Notes: a model not told the origin generated them from the letters alone. A stretch of DNA of 64,000 nucleotides from Odiellus spinosus (GCA_963920705.1 OY987225.1:11132158-11196157); one strand, 5' to 3'. Positions 40,939-55,221 are shown, counted from the first letter of the stretch. A program made the numbers and translations.

Positions 40939-42968
40939 TTCTAAAAACATGATTCGAAAAAGGTAATTCGAAAAGCGTAATTCGAAAAGCGTAATTCGAA
41001 AAGCGTGATTCGAAAAACGTGATTCGAAAAGCGTGATTCGAAAAACGTGATTCGAAAAACGTGATTCGAAAAACGTGATACGAAAAACGTGATTCTAAAA
41101 ACGTGATTCGAAAAACGTGATTCGAAAAGCGTGATTCGAAAAACGTGATTCGAATAACGTGATTCGAATAGCGTGATTCGAAAAGCGTGATTCGAAAAGC
41201 GTGATTCGAAAAACGTGATTCGAAAAACGTGATTCGAAAAACGTGATTCCAAAAACGTGATTCGAAAAACGTGATTCGAAAAACGTGATTCTAAAAACGT
41301 GATTCGAAAAACGTGATTCGAAAAGCGTGATTCGAAAAACGTGATTCGAATAACGTGATTCGAATAGCGTGATTCGAAAAGCGTGATTCGAAAAGCGTGA
41401 TTCGAAAAACGTGATTCGAAAAGCGTGATTCGAAAAACGTGATTCGAAAAACGTGATTCGAATAACGTGATTCGAATAACGTGATTCGAAAAGCGTGATT
41501 CGAAAAGCGTGATTCGAAAAACGTGATTCGAAAAACGTGATTCGAATAACGTGATTCGAATAGCGTGATTCGAAAAGCGTGATTCGAAAAGCGTGATTCG
41601 AAAAACGTGATTCGAAAAACGTGATTCGAAAAACGTGATTTTAAAAACGTGATTCGAAAAACGTGATTCGAAAAACGTGATTCGAAAAACGTGATTCGAA
41701 AAACGTGATTCGAAAAACATGATTCGAAAAACGTGATTCGAAAAGCGTGATTCGAAAAGCGTGATTCGAAAAACATGATTCGAAAAGCATGATTCGAAAA
41801 GCATGATTCGAAAAGCATGATTCGAAAAGCATGATTCAAAAAGCATGATTCGAAAAGCATGATTCGAAAAGCATGATTCGAAAAACGTGATTCGAAAAGC
41901 GTGATTCGAAAAACGTGATTCGAAAAACGTGATTCGAAAAACGTGATTCGAAAAGCGTGATTCGAAAAACGTGATTCGAAAAGCATGATTCGAAAAGCAT
42001 GATTCGAAAAGCATGATTCGAAAAGCATGATTCGAAAAGCATGATTCGAAAAGCATGATTCGAAAAGCATGATTCGAAAAGCATGATTCGAAAAGCATGA
42101 TTCGAAAAGCATGATTCGAAAAGCATGATTCGAAAAGCATGATTCGAAAAGCATGATTCGAAAAGCATGATTCGAAAAGCATGATTCGAAAAGCATGATT
42201 CGAAAAGCTTGATTCGAAAAGCATGATTCGAATAGCTTTATTCGAATAGCTTGATTCGAAAAACATGATTCGAATAGCATGATTCAAATAGCATGATTCG
42301 AAAAGCATGATTCGAAAAACGTGATTCGAATAACGTGATTCGAATAGCGTGATTCGAATAGCGTGATTCGAAAAACGTGATTCTAAAAACATGATTCGAA
42401 AAACGTAATTCGAAAAGCGTAATTCGAAAAGCGTGATTCGAAAAACGTGATTCGAAAAGCGTGATTCGAAAAACGTGATTCGAAAAACGTGATTCGAAAA
42501 ACGTGATACGAAAAACGTGATTCTAAAAACGTGATTCGAAAAACGTGATTCGAAAAGCGTGATTCGAAAAACGTGATTCGAATAACGTGATTCGAATAGC
42601 GTGATTCGAAAAGCGTGATTCGAAAAGCGTGATTCGAAAAACGTGATTCGAAAAACGTGATTCGAAAAACGTGATTCGAAAAACGTGATTCGAAAAACGT
42701 GATTCGAAAAACGTGATTCGAAAAACGTGATTCGAAAAACGTGATTCGAAAAGCATGATTCGAAAAGCATGATTCGAAAAGCATGATTCGAAAAGCTTGA
42801 TTCGAAAAGCATGATTCGAATAGCTTTATTCGAATAGCTTGATTTGAAAAACATGATTCGAATAGCATGATTCAAATAGCATGATTCGAAAAGCATGATT
42901 CGAAAAACGTGATTCGAATAACGTGATTCGAATAGCGTGATTCGAATAGCGTGATTCGAAAAACGTGA
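40939..42968. repeat. Region D HOR unit 1 (2,030 bp, 145 monomers)
   Basis: The unit is bounded by TTCTAAAAACATGA monomers that precede the TTCGAAAAAGGTAA monomer. Internal order: GG-monomer (GG at 40962), two GCGTAA monomers, TACG monomer at 41079, TTCT at 41093, TTCC at 41247, TTCT at 41289, TTTTAAAAACGTGA at 41639, TTCAAAAAG at 41835, TTCAAATAG at 42283, TTCT at 42381, TACG at 42507 and TTTGAAAAACATGA at 42843. The following units keep the same order. The last about 740 bp of a preceding copy are visible at 40203-40938. Confidence 0.9.
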
Positions 42969-45068
42969 TTCTAAAAACATGATTCGAAAAAGGTAATTCG
43001 AAAAGCGTAATTCGAAAAGCGTAATTCGAAAAGCGTGATTCGAAAAACGTGATTCGAAAAGCGTGATTCGAAAAACGTGATTCGAAAAACGTGATTCGAA
43101 AAACGTGATACGAAAAACGTGATTCTAAAAACGTGATTCGAAAAACGTGATTCGAAAAGCGTGATTCGAAAAACGTGATTCGAATAACGTGATTCGAATA
43201 GCGTGATTCGAAAAGCGTGATTCGAAAAGCGTGATTCGAAAAACGTGATTCGAAAAACGTGATTCGAAAAACGTGATTCCAAAAACGTGATTCGAAAAAC
43301 GTGATTCGAAAAACGTGATTCTAAAAACGTGTTTCGAAAAACGTGATTCGAAAAGCGTGATTCGAAAAACGTGATTCGAATAACGTGATTCGAATAGCGT
43401 GATTCGAAAAGCGTGATTCGAAAAGCGTGATTCGAAAAACGTGATTCGAAAAGCGTGATTCGAAAAACGTGATTCGAAAAACGTGATTCGAATAACGTGA
43501 TTCGAATAACGTGATTCGAAAAGCGTGATTCGAAAAGCGTGATTCGAAAAACGTGATTCGAAAAACGTGATTCGAATAACGTGATTCGAATAGCGTGATT
43601 CGAAAAGCGTGATTCGAAAAGCGTGATTCGAAAAACGTGATTCGAAAAACGTGATTCGAAAAACGTGATTTTAAAAACGTGATTCGAAAAACGTGATTCG
43701 AAAAACGTGATTCGAAAAACGTGATTCGAAAAACGTGATTCGAAAAACATGATTCGAAAAACGTGATTCGAAAAGCGTGATTCGAAAAGCGTGATTCGAA
43801 AAACATGATTCGAAAAGCATGATTCGAAAAGCATGATTCGAAAAGCATGATTCGAAAAGCATGATTCAAAAAGCATGATTCGAAAAGCATGATTCGAAAA
43901 GCATGATTCGAAAAACGTGATTCGAAAAGCGTGATTCGAAAAACGTGATTCGAAAAACGTGATTCGAAAAACGTGATTCGAAAAGCGTGATTCGAAAAAC
44001 GTGATTCGAAAAGCATGATTCGAAAAGCATGATTCGAAAAGCATGATTCGAAAAGCATGATTCGAAAAGCATGATTCGAAAAGCATGATTCAAAAAGCAT
44101 GATTCGAAAAGCATGATTCGAAAAGCATGATTCGAAAAGCATGATTCGAAAAGCATGATTCGAAAAGCATGATTCGAATAGCTTGATTCGAATAGCTTGA
44201 TTCGAAAAACATGATTCGAATAGCATGATTCGAAAAGCATGATTCGAAAAGCATGATTCGAAAAGCATGATTCGAAAAGCATGATTCGAAAAGCATGATT
44301 CGAAAAGCTTGATTCGAAAAGCATGATTCGAATAGCTTTATTCGAATAGCTTGATTCGAAAAACATGATTCGAATAGCATGATTCAAATAGCATGATTCG
44401 AAAAGCATGATTCGAAAAACGTGATTCGAATAACGTGATTCGAATAGCGTGATTCGAATAGCGTGATTCGAAAAACGTGATTCTAAAAACATGATTTGAA
44501 AAACGTAATTCGAAAAGCGTAATTCGAAAAGCGTGATTCGAAAAACGTGATTCGAAAAGCGTGATTCGAAAAACGTGATTCGAAAAACGTGATTCGAAAA
44601 ACGTGATACGAAAAACGTGATTCTAAAAACGTGATTCGAAAAACGTGATTCGAAAAGCGTGATTCGAAAAACGTGATTCGAATAACGTGATTCGAATAGC
44701 GTGATTCGAAAAGCGTGATTCGAAAAGCGTGATTCGAAAAACGTGATTCGAAAAACGTGATTCGAAAAACGTGATTCGAAAAACGTGATTCGAAAAACGT
44801 GATTCGAAAAACGTGATTCGAAAAACGTGATTCGAAAAACGTGATTCGAAAAGCATGATTCGAAAAGCATGATTCGAAAAGCATGATTCGAAAAGCTTGA
44901 TTCGAAAAGCATGATTCGAATAGCTTTATTCGAATAGCTTGATTTGAAAAACATGATTCGAATAGCATGATTCAAATAGCATGATTCGAAAAGCATGATT
45001 CGAAAAACGTGATTCGAATAACGTGATTCGAATAGCGTGATTCGAATAGCGTGATTCGAAAAACGTGA
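42969..45068. repeat. Region D HOR unit 2 (2,100 bp, 150 monomers)
   Basis: Marker order is the same as in unit 1: GG at 42992, TTTTAAAAACGTGA at 43669, second TTCT at 44481. The unit is longer by 70 bp (five monomers), gained in the 44.1-44.4 kb stretch. There TTCAAAAAG at 44094 and two GCTTGA monomers at about 44170-44200 are followed by extra GCATGA monomers. A private substitution (GTGTTTCG near 43330) distinguishes it. Confidence 0.9.
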
Positions 45069-47056
45069 TTCTAAAAACATGATTCGAAAAAGGTAATTCG
45101 AAAAGCGTAATTCGAAAAGCGTAATTCGAAAAGCGTGATTCGAAAAACGTGATTCGAAAAGCGTGATTCGAAAAACGTGATTCGAAAAACGTGATTCGAA
45201 AAACGTGATACGAAAAACGTGATTCTAAAAACGTGATTCGAAAAACGTGATTCGAAAAGCGTGATTCGAAAAACGTGATTCGAATAACGTGATTCGAATA
45301 GCGTGATTCGAAAAGCGTGATTCGAAAAGCGTGATTCGAAAAACGTGATTCGAAAAACGTGATTCGAAAAACGTGATTCCAAAAACGTGATTCGAAAAAC
45401 GTGATTCGAAAAACGTGATTCTAAAAACGTGATTCGAAAAACGTGATTCGAAAAGCGTGATTCGAAAAACGTGATTCGAATAACGTGATTCGAATAGCGT
45501 GATTCGAAAAGCGTGATTCGAAAAGCGTGATTCGAAAAACGTGATTCGAAAAGCGTGATTCGAAAAACGTGATTCGAAAAACGTGATTCGAATAACGTGA
45601 TTCGAATAACGTGATTCGAAAAGCGTGATTCGAAAAGCGTGATTCGAAAAACGTGATTCGAAAAACGTGATTCGAATAACGTGATTCGAATAGCGTGATT
45701 CGAAAAGCGTGATTCGAAAAGCGTGATTCGAAAAACGTGATTCGAAAAACGTGATTCGAAAAACGTGATTTTAAAAACGTGATTCGAAAAACGTGATTCG
45801 AAAAACGTGATTCGAAAAACGTGATTCGAAAAACGTGATTCGAAAAACATGATTCGAAAAACGTGATTCGAAAAGCGTGATTCGAAAAGCGTGATTCGAA
45901 AAACATGATTCGAAAAGCATGATTCGAAAAGCATGATTCGAAAAGCATGATTCGAAAAGCATGATTCAAAAAGCATGATTCGAAAAGCATGATTCGAAAA
46001 GCATGATTCGAAAAACGTGATTCGAAAAGCGTGATTCGAAAAACGTGATTCGAAAAACGTGATTCGAAAAACGTGATTCGAAAAGCGTGATTCGAAAAAC
46101 GTGATTCGAAAAGCATGATTCGAAAAGCATGATTCGAAAAGCATGATTCGAAAAGCATGATTCGAAAAGCATGATTCGAAAAGCATGATTCGAAAAGCAT
46201 GATTCGAAAAGCATGATTCGAAAAGCATGATTCGAAAAGCATGATTCGAAAAGCATGATTCGAAAAGCATGATTCGAAAAGCATGATTCGAAAAGCATGA
46301 TTCGAAAAGCATGATTCGAAAAGCTTGATTCGAAAAGCATGATTCGAATAGCTTTATTCGAATAGCTTGATTCGAAAAACATGATTCGAATAGCATGATT
46401 CAAATAGCATGATTCGAAAAGCATGATTCGAAAAACGTGATTCGAATAACGTGATTCGAATAGCGTGATTCGAATAGCGTGATTCGAAAAACGTGATTCT
46501 AAAAACATGATTCGAAAAACGTAATTCGAAAAGCGTAATTCGAAAAGCGTGATTCGAAAAACGTGATTCGAAAAGCGTGATTCGAAAAACGTGATTCGAA
46601 AAACGTGATTCGAAAAACGTGATACGAAAAACGTGATTCTAAAAACGTGATTCGAAAAACGTGATTCGAAAAGCGTGATTCGAAAAACGTGATTCGAATA
46701 ACGTGATTCGAATAGCGTGATTCGAAAAGCGTGATTCGAAAAACGTGATTCGAAAAACGTGATTCGAAAAACGTGATTCGAAAAACGTGATTCGAAAAAC
46801 GTGATTCGAAAAACGTGATTCGAAAAACGTGATTCGAAAAGCGTGATTCGAAAAGCATGATTCGAAAAGCATGATTCGAAAAGCTTGATTCGAAAAGCAT
46901 GATTCGAATAGCTTTATTCGAATAGCTTGATTTGAAAAACATGATTCGAATAGCATGATTCAAATAGCATGATTCGAAAAGCATGATTCGAAAAACGTGA
47001 TTCGAATAACGTGATTCGAATAGCGTGATTCGAATAGCGTGATTCGAAAAACGTGA
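45069..47056. repeat. Region D HOR unit 3 (1,988 bp, 142 monomers)
   Basis: Marker order follows units 1 and 2, with GG at 45092, TTTTAAAAACGTGA at 45769 and a TTCT monomer at 46499. It is 112 bp (eight monomers) shorter than unit 2. The losses lie in the GCATGA-rich stretch around 46.2 kb and in the ACGTGA run around 46.75 kb. All length changes are whole monomers, so the phase is unchanged. Confidence 0.9.
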
Positions 47057-48310
47057 TTCTAAAAACATGATTCGAAAAAGGTAATTCGAAAAGCGTAATT
47101 CGAAAAGCGTAATTCGAAAAGCGTGATTCGAAAAACGTGATTCGAAAAGCGTGATTCGAAAAACGTGATTCGAAAAACGTGATTCGAAAAACGTGATACG
47201 AAAAACGTGATTCTAAAAACGTGATTCGAAAAACGTGATTCGAAAAGCGTGATTCGAAAAACGTGATTCGAATAACGTGATTCGAATAGCGTGATTCGAA
47301 AAGCGTGATTCGAAAAGCGTGATTCGAAAAACGTGATTCGAAAAACGTGATTCGAAAAACGTGATTCCAAAAACGTGATTCGAAAAACGTGATTCGAAAA
47401 ACGTGATTCTAAAAACGTGATTCGAAAAACGTGATTCGAAAAGCGTGATTCGAAAAACGTGATTCGAATAACGTGATTCGAATAGCGTGATTCGAAAAGC
47501 GTGATTCGAAAAGCGTGATTCGAAAAACGTGATTCGAAAAGCGTGATTCGAAAAACGTGATTCGAAAAACGTGATTCGAATAACGTGATTCGAATAACGT
47601 GATTCGAAAAGCGTGATTCGAAAAGCGTGATTCGAAAAACGTGATTCGAAAAACGTGATTCGAATAACGTGATTCGAATAGCGTGATTCGAAAAGCGTGA
47701 TTCGAAAAGCGTGATTCGAAAAACGTGATTCGAAAAACGTGATTCGAAAAACGTGATTTTAAAAACGTGATTCGAAAAACGTGATTCGAAAAACGTGATT
47801 CGAAAAACGTGATTCGAAAAACGTGATTCGAAAAACATGATTCGAAAAACGTGATTCGAAAAGCGTGATTCGAAAAGCGTGATTCGAAAAACATGATTCG
47901 AAAAGCATGATTCGAAAAGCATGATTCGAAAAGCATGATTCGAAAAGCATGATTCAAAAAGCATGATTCGAAAAGCATGATTCGAAAAGCATGATTCGAA
48001 AAACGTGATTCGAAAAGCGTGATTCGAAAAACGTGATTCGAAAAACGTGATTCGAAAAACGTGATTCGAAAAGCGTGATTCGAAAAACGTGATTCGAAAA
48101 GCATGATTCGAAAAGCATGATTCGAAAAGCATGATTCGAAAAGCATGATTCGAAAAGCATGATTCGAAAAGCATGATTCAAAAAGCATGATTCGAAAAGC
48201 ATGATTCGAAAAGCATGATTCGAAAAGCATGATTCGAAAAGCATGATTCGAAAAGCATGATTCGAATAGCTTGATTCGAATAGCTTGATTCGAAAAACAT
48301 GATTCGAATA
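47057..48310. repeat. Region D HOR unit 4, truncated
   Basis: The stretch starts with GG at 47080 and follows unit 2 monomer by monomer to about 48174 (compare 42971-44086 with 47059-48174). It includes TTTTAAAAACGTGA at 47757. It then joins a C2-like segment resembling 34.6-35.4 kb, with a second TTTTAAAAACGTGA at 48625. That 868-bp spacing equals 34107-34975. The junction at about 48.2-48.3 kb is the right edge of the 2-kb HOR. Confidence 0.8.
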
Positions 48311-51250
48311 GCATGATTCGAATAGCATGATTCGAAAAGCGTGATTCGAAAAACGTGATTCGAAAAACGTGATTCGAAAAACGTGATACGAAAAACGTGA
48401 TTCCAAAAACGTGATTCGAAAAGCGTGATTCGAAAAACGTGATTCGAATAACGTGATTCGAATAGCGTGATTCGAAAAGCGTGATTCGAAAAGCGTGATT
48501 CGAAAAACGTGATTCGAAAAACGTGATTCGAATAACGTGATTCGAATAGCGTGATTCGAAAAGCGTGATTCGAAAAGCGTGATTCGAAAAACGTGATTCG
48601 AAAAACGTGATTCGAAAAACGTGATTTTAAAAACGTGATTCGAAAAACGTGATTCGAAAAACGTGATTCGAAAAACGTGATTCGAAAAACGTGATTCGAA
48701 AAACATGATTCGAAAAACGTGATTCGAAAAGCGTGATTCGAAAAGCGTGATTCGAAAAACATGATTCGAAAAGCATGATTCGAAAAGCATGATTCGAAAA
48801 GCATGATTCGAAAAGCATGATTCAAAAAGCATGATTCGAAAAGCATGATTCGAAAAGCATGATTCGAAAAGCATGATTCGAAAAGCATGATTCGAAAAGC
48901 ATAATTCGAAAAGCATGATTCGAAAAGCATGATTCGAAAAGCATAATTCGAAAAGCATGATTCGAAAAGCATGATTCGAAAAGCATGATTCGAAAAGCAT
49001 GATTCGAAAAGCATGATTCGAAAAGCATGATTCGAAAAGCATGATTCGAAAAGCATGATTCGAAAAGCATGATTCGAAAAGCATGATTCGAAAAGCATGA
49101 TTCGAAAAGCATGATTCGAAAAGCATGATTCGAAAAGCATGATTCGAAAAGCTTGATTCGAAAAGCATGATTCGAATAGCTTTATTCGAATAGCTTGATT
49201 CGAAAAACATGATTCGAATAGCATGATTCAAATAGCATGATTCGAAAAGCATGATTCGAAAAACGTGATTCGAATAACGTGATTCGAATAGCGTGATTCG
49301 AATAGCGTGATTCGAAAAACGCGATTCTAAAAACATGATTCGAAAAACGTAATTCGAAAAGCGTAATTCGAACAGCGTGATTCGAAAAACGTGATTCGAA
49401 AAGCGTGATTCGAAAAACGTGATTCGAAAAACGTGATACGAAAAACGTGATTCTAAAAACGTGATTCTAAAAACGTGATTCGAAAAGCGTGATTCGAAAA
49501 ACGTGATTCGAATAACGTGATTCGAATAGCTTGATTCGAAAAGCGTGATTCGAAAAGCGTGATTCGAAAAACGTGATTCGAAAAACGTGATTCGAAAAAC
49601 GTGATTCGAAAAACGTGATTCGAAAAACGTGATTCGAAAAACGTGATTCGAAAAACTTGATTCGAAAAACGTGATTCGAAAAACGTGATTCGAAAAACGT
49701 GATTCGAAAAACGTGATTCGAAAAGCGTGATTCGAAAAGCTTGATTCGAAAAACATGATTCGAATAACATGATTCGAATAGCATGATTCGAATAGCATGA
49801 TTCGAAAAACATGATTCGAAAAACGTGATTCGAAAAACGTGATTCGAAAAACGTGATTCGAAAAGCGTGATTCGAAAAACGTGATTCGAAAAGCATGATT
49901 CGAAAAGCATGATTCGAAAAGCATGATTCGAAAAGCATGATTCGAAAAGCATGATTCGAAAAGCATGATTCAAAAAGCATGATTCGAAAAGCATGATTCG
50001 AAAAGCATGATTCGAAAAGCATGATTCGAAAAGCATGATTCGAAAAGCATGATTCGAATAGCTTGATTCGAATAGCTTGATTTGAATAGCTTGATTCGAA
50101 AAACATGATTCGAATAGCATGATTCGAATAGCATGATTCGAAAAGCGTGATTCGAAAAACGTGATTCGAATAACGTGATTCGAATAGCGTGATTCGAAAA
50201 ACGTGATTCGAAAAACGTGATTCGACAAACGTGATTCGAAAAACGTGATTCGAAAAACGTGATTCGAAAAACGTGATTCGAAAAGCATGATTCGAAAAGC
50301 ATGATTCGAAAAGCATAATTCGAAAAACATGATTCGAAAAGCATGATTCGAAAAGCATGATTCGAAAAGCATGATTCGAAAAGCATGATTCGAAAAGCAT
50401 GATTCGAAAAGCATGATTCGAAAAGCATGATTCAAAAAGCATGATTCGAAAAGCATGATTCGAAAAGCATGATTCGAAAAGCATGATTCGAAAAGCATGA
50501 TTCGAAAAGCTTGATTCGAAAAGCATGATTCGAATAGCTTTATTCGAATAGCTTGATTCGAAAAACATGATTCGAATAGCATGATTCAAATAGCATGATT
50601 CGAAAAGCATGATTCGAAAAACGTGATTTGAATAACGTGATTCGAATAGCGTGATTCGAATAGCGTGATTCGAAAAACGTGATTCTAAAAACATGATTCG
50701 AAAAACGTAATATGAAAAGCGTAATTCGAAAAGCGTGATTCGAAAAACGTGATTCGAAGAGCGTGATTCGAAAAACGTGATTCGAAAAACGTGATTCGAA
50801 AAACGTGATACGAAAAACGTGATTCTAAAAACGTGACTCGAAAAACGTGATTCGAAAAGCGTGATTCGAAAAACGTGATTCGAATAACGTGATTCGAATA
50901 GCGTGATTCGAAAAGCGTGATTCGAAAAGCGTGATTCGAAAAACGTGATTCGAAAAACGTGATTCGAAATACGTGATACGAAAAACGTGATTCTAAAAAC
51001 GTGATTCGAAAAACGTGATTCGAAAAGCGTGATTCGAAAAACGTGATTCGAATAACGTGATTCGAATAGCGTGATTCGAAAAGCGTGATTCGAAAAGCGT
51101 GATTCGAAAAACGTGATTCGAAAAACGTGATTCGAAAAACGTGATTCGAAAAACGTGATTCGAAAAACGTGATTCGAAAAACGTGATTCGAAAAACGTGA
51201 TTCGAAAAACGTGATTCGAAAAACGTGATTCGAAAAACGTGATTCGAAAA
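48311..51250. repeat. Transition from C-like and B-like monomers to region E
   Basis: The left part repeats the C2 cassette (compare 34.7-35.5 kb). From about 49.3 kb it resembles region B, with TTCT monomers at 49327 and 50689 and three successive GCTTGA monomers near 50060-50090. New substitutions accumulate here, such as GCGATTC near 49322, AACAGCGTGA near 49372, GTAATATG near 50709 and GACTCG near 50837. No gene or non-satellite sequence is seen. Confidence 0.65.
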
Positions 51251-51564
51251 GCGTGATTCGAAAAGCTTGATTCGAAAAACATGATTCGAACAACATGATT
51301 CGAATAGCATGATTCGAATAGCATGATTCGAAAAACATGATTCGAAAAACGTGATTCGAAAAACGTGATTCGAAAAACGTGATTCGAAAAACGTGATTCG
51401 AAAAACGTGATTCGAAAAACGTGATTCGAAAAACGTGATTCGAAAAGCGTGATTCGAAAAACGTGATTCGCAAAACGTGATTCGAATAGCGTGATTCGAA
51501 AAGCTTGATTCGAAAAACATGATTCGAATAACATGATTCGAATAGCATGATTCGAATAGCATGA

Positions 51565-54480
51565 TTCGAAATGCATGATTCGAAAAGCATGATTCGAAAA
51601 ACGTGATTCGAAAAGCATGATTCGAAAAACGTGATTCGAAAAGCGTGATTCGAAAAGCATGATTCGAAAAGCATGATTCGAAAAACGTGATTCGAAAAGC
51701 GTGATTCGAAAAACGTGGTTCGAAAAACGTGATTCGAAAAGCGTGATTCGAAAAGCTTGATGCGAAAAACATGATTCGAATAACATGATTCGAATAGCAT
51801 GATTCGAAAAACATGATTCGAAAAACGTGATTCGAAAAGCGTGATTCGAAAAGCGTGAAACGAAAAACGTAATTCGAAAAACGTGATTCGAAAAGCGTGA
51901 TTCGAAAAGCGTGATTCGAATAACGTGATTCGAATAGCGTGATTCGAAAAGCGTGATTCGAAAAACGTGATTCGAATAGCGTGATTCGAAAAACGTGATT
52001 CGAAAAACGTGATTCGAAAAGCGTGATTCGAAAAACGTGATTCGAAAAAACGTGATTCGAAAAACGTGATTCGAAAAGCGTGATTCGAAAAACGTGATTC
52101 GAAAAGCGTGATTCGAAAAATGTGATTCGAAAAACGTGATTCGAAAAACGTGATTCGAAAAACGTGATTCGAAAAGCTTGGTTCGAAAAGCATAATTCGA
52201 AAAGCATGATTCGAAAAACATGATTCGAAAAGCATGATTCGAAAAGCATGATTCGAAAAGCATGATTCGAAAAGCATGATTCGAAAAGCACGATTCGAAA
52301 GGAATGATTCGAAAAGCATGATTCGAAAAGCATGATTCGAAATTCATGATTCGAAAAGCTTGATTCGAAAAGCATGATTCGAAAAGCATGATTCGAAAAG
52401 CATGATTCGAAAAGCATGATTCGAAAAGCATGATTCGAAAAGCATGATTCGAAAAGCATGATTCTAAAAACGTGATTCGAAAAGCGTGATTCGAAAAGCG
52501 TGATTCGAAAAACGTGATTCGAAAAACGTGATTCGAAAAGCGTGATTCGAAAAACGTGATTCGAATAACGTGATTCGAATAGCGTGATTCGAAAAGCGTG
52601 ATTCGAAAAGCGTGATTCGAAAAACGTGATTCGAAGAACGTGATTCGAAAAACGTGATTTGAAAAACGTGATTCGAAAAACGTGATTCGAAAAACGTGAT
52701 TCGAAAAACGTGATTCGAATAACGTGATTCGAATGGCGTGATTCGAAAAGCGTGATTCGAAAAACGTGATTCGAATAGCGTGATTCGAAAAACGTGATTC
52801 GAAAAACGTGATTCGAAAAACGTGATTCGAAAAACGTGATTCGAAAAACGTGATTCGAAAAACGTGATTCGAAAAGCGTGATTCGAAAAGCGTGATTCGA
52901 AAAACGTGATTCGAAAAACGTGATTCGAATAGCGTGATTCGAAAAGCTTGATTCGAAAAACATGATTCGAATAACATGATTCGAATAGCATGATTCGAAT
53001 AGCATGATTCGAAATGCATGATTCGAAAAGCATGATTCGAAAAGCATGATTCGAAAAGCATGATTCGAAAAGCATGATTCGAAAAGCATGATTCGAAAAG
53101 CATGATTCGAAAAGCATGATTCGAAAAACGTGATTCGAAAAGCGTGATTCGAAAAGCATGATTCGAAAAGCATGATTCGAAAAACGTGATTCGAAAAGCG
53201 TGATTCGAAAAACGTGGATCGAAAAACGTGATTCGAAAAGCGTGATTCGAAAAGCTTGATTCGAAAAACATGATTCGAATAACATGATTCGAATAGCATG
53301 ATTCGAAAAACATGATTCGAAAAACGTGATTCGAAAAGCGTGATTCGAAAAGCGTGAAACGAAAAACGTAATTCGAAAAACGTGATTCGAAAAGCGTGAT
53401 TCGAAAAACGTGATTCGAATAACGTGATTCGAATAGCGTGATTCGAAAAGCGTGATTCGAAAAACGTGATTCGAATAGCGTGATTCGAAAAACGTGATTC
53501 GAAAAACGTGATTCGAAAAGCGTGATTCGAAAAACGTGATTCGAAAAAACGTGATTCGAAAAACGTGATTTGAAAAACGTGATTCGAAAAGCGTGATTCG
53601 AAAAGCGTGATTCGAAAAACGTGATTCGAAAAACGTGATTCGAATAGCGTGATTCGAAAAGCTTGATTCGAAAAACATGATTCGAATAACATGATTCGAA
53701 TAGCATGATTCGAATAGCATGATTCGAAATGCATGATTCGAAAAGCATGATTCGAAAAGCATGATTCGAAAAGCATGATTCGAAAAGCATGATTCGAAAA
53801 GCATGATTCGAAAAGCATGATTCGAAAAGCATGATTCGAAAAACGTGATTCGAAAAGCGTGATTCGAAAAGCATGATTCGAAAAGCATGATTCGAAAAAC
53901 GTGATTCGAAAAGCGTGATTCGAAAAACGTGGATCGAAAAACGTGATTCGAAAAGCGTGATTCGAAAAGCTTGATTCGAAAAACATGATTCGAATAACAT
54001 GATTCGAATAGCATGATTCGAAAAACATGATTCGAAAAACGTGATTCGAAAAGCGTGATTCGAAAAGCGTGAAACGAAAAACGTAATTCGAAAAACGTGA
54101 TTCGAAAAGCGTGATTCGAAAAACGTGATTCGAAAAGCGTGATTCGAAAAACGTGATTCGAATAACGTGATTCGAATAGCGTGATTCGAAAAGCGTGATT
54201 CGAAAAACGTGATTCGAATAGCGTGATTCGAAAAACGTGATTCGAAAAACGTGATTCGAAAAGCGTGATTCGAAAAACGTGATTCGAAAAAACGTGATTC
54301 GAAAAACGTGATTCGAAAAGCGTGATTCGAAAAACGTGATTCGAAAAGCGTGATTCGAAAAACGTGATTCGAAAAACGTGATTCGAATAGCGTGATTCGA
54401 AAAGCTTGATTCGAAAAACATGATTCGAATAACATGATTCGAATAGCATGATTCGAATAGCATGATTCGAAATGCATGAT
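51565..54480. repeat. Region E HOR with about 715-743-bp units
   Basis: TTCGAAATGCATGA recurs at 51565, 53008, 53723 and 54466, with spacings 1,443, 715 and 743 bp. The AACGAAAAACGTAA monomer recurs at 51859, 53358 and 54073, and the 15-mer TTCGAAAAAACGTGA at 52041, 53540 and 54283. The junction GTGGATCG is shared by the units at 53216 and 53931 only. The 743-bp unit has two extra monomers near 54130. Each period exceeds a multiple of 14 by one base because each unit holds one 15-mer. Confidence 0.85.
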
Positions 54481-55221
54481 TCGAAAAGCATGATTCGAAA
54501 AGCATGATTCGAAAAGCATGATTCGAAAAGCATGATTCGAAAAGCATGATTCGAAAAGCATGATTCGAAAAGCATGATTCGAAAAACGTGATTCGAAAAG
54601 CGTGATTCGAAAAGCATGATTCGAAAAGCATGATTCGAAAAACGTGATTCGAAAAGCGTGATTCGAAAAACGTGGTTCGAAAAACGTGATTCGAAAAGCG
54701 TGATTCGAAAAGCTTGATTCGAAAAACATGATTCTAATAACATGATTCGAATAGCATGATTCGAATAGAATGATTCGAAAAACATGATTCGAAAAACATG
54801 ATTTGAAGAACGTGATTCGAAAAGCGTGATTTGATAAGCGTGGTTCGAAAAGCGTGGTTCGAAAAGCGTGATTCGAAAAACATGATTCGAATAACATGAT
54901 TCGAATAGCATGATTCGAATAGCATGATTCGAAAAACATGATTCGAAAAACATGATTCGAAAAACGTGATTTGAAAAGCTTGATTCGAAAAACGTGATTC
55001 GAAAAACGTGATTCGAAAAGCGTGATTCGAAGAACGTGATTCGAATAACGTGATTCGAATAGCGTGATTCGAAAAACGTGATTCGAAAAACGTGATTCGA
55101 AAAGCGTGATTCGAAAAACGAGATTCGAAAAGCATGATTCGAAAAACATGATTCGAAAAGCATGATTCGAAAAGCATGATTCGAAAAGCATGATTCGAAA
55201 AGCATGATTCGAAAAGCACGA

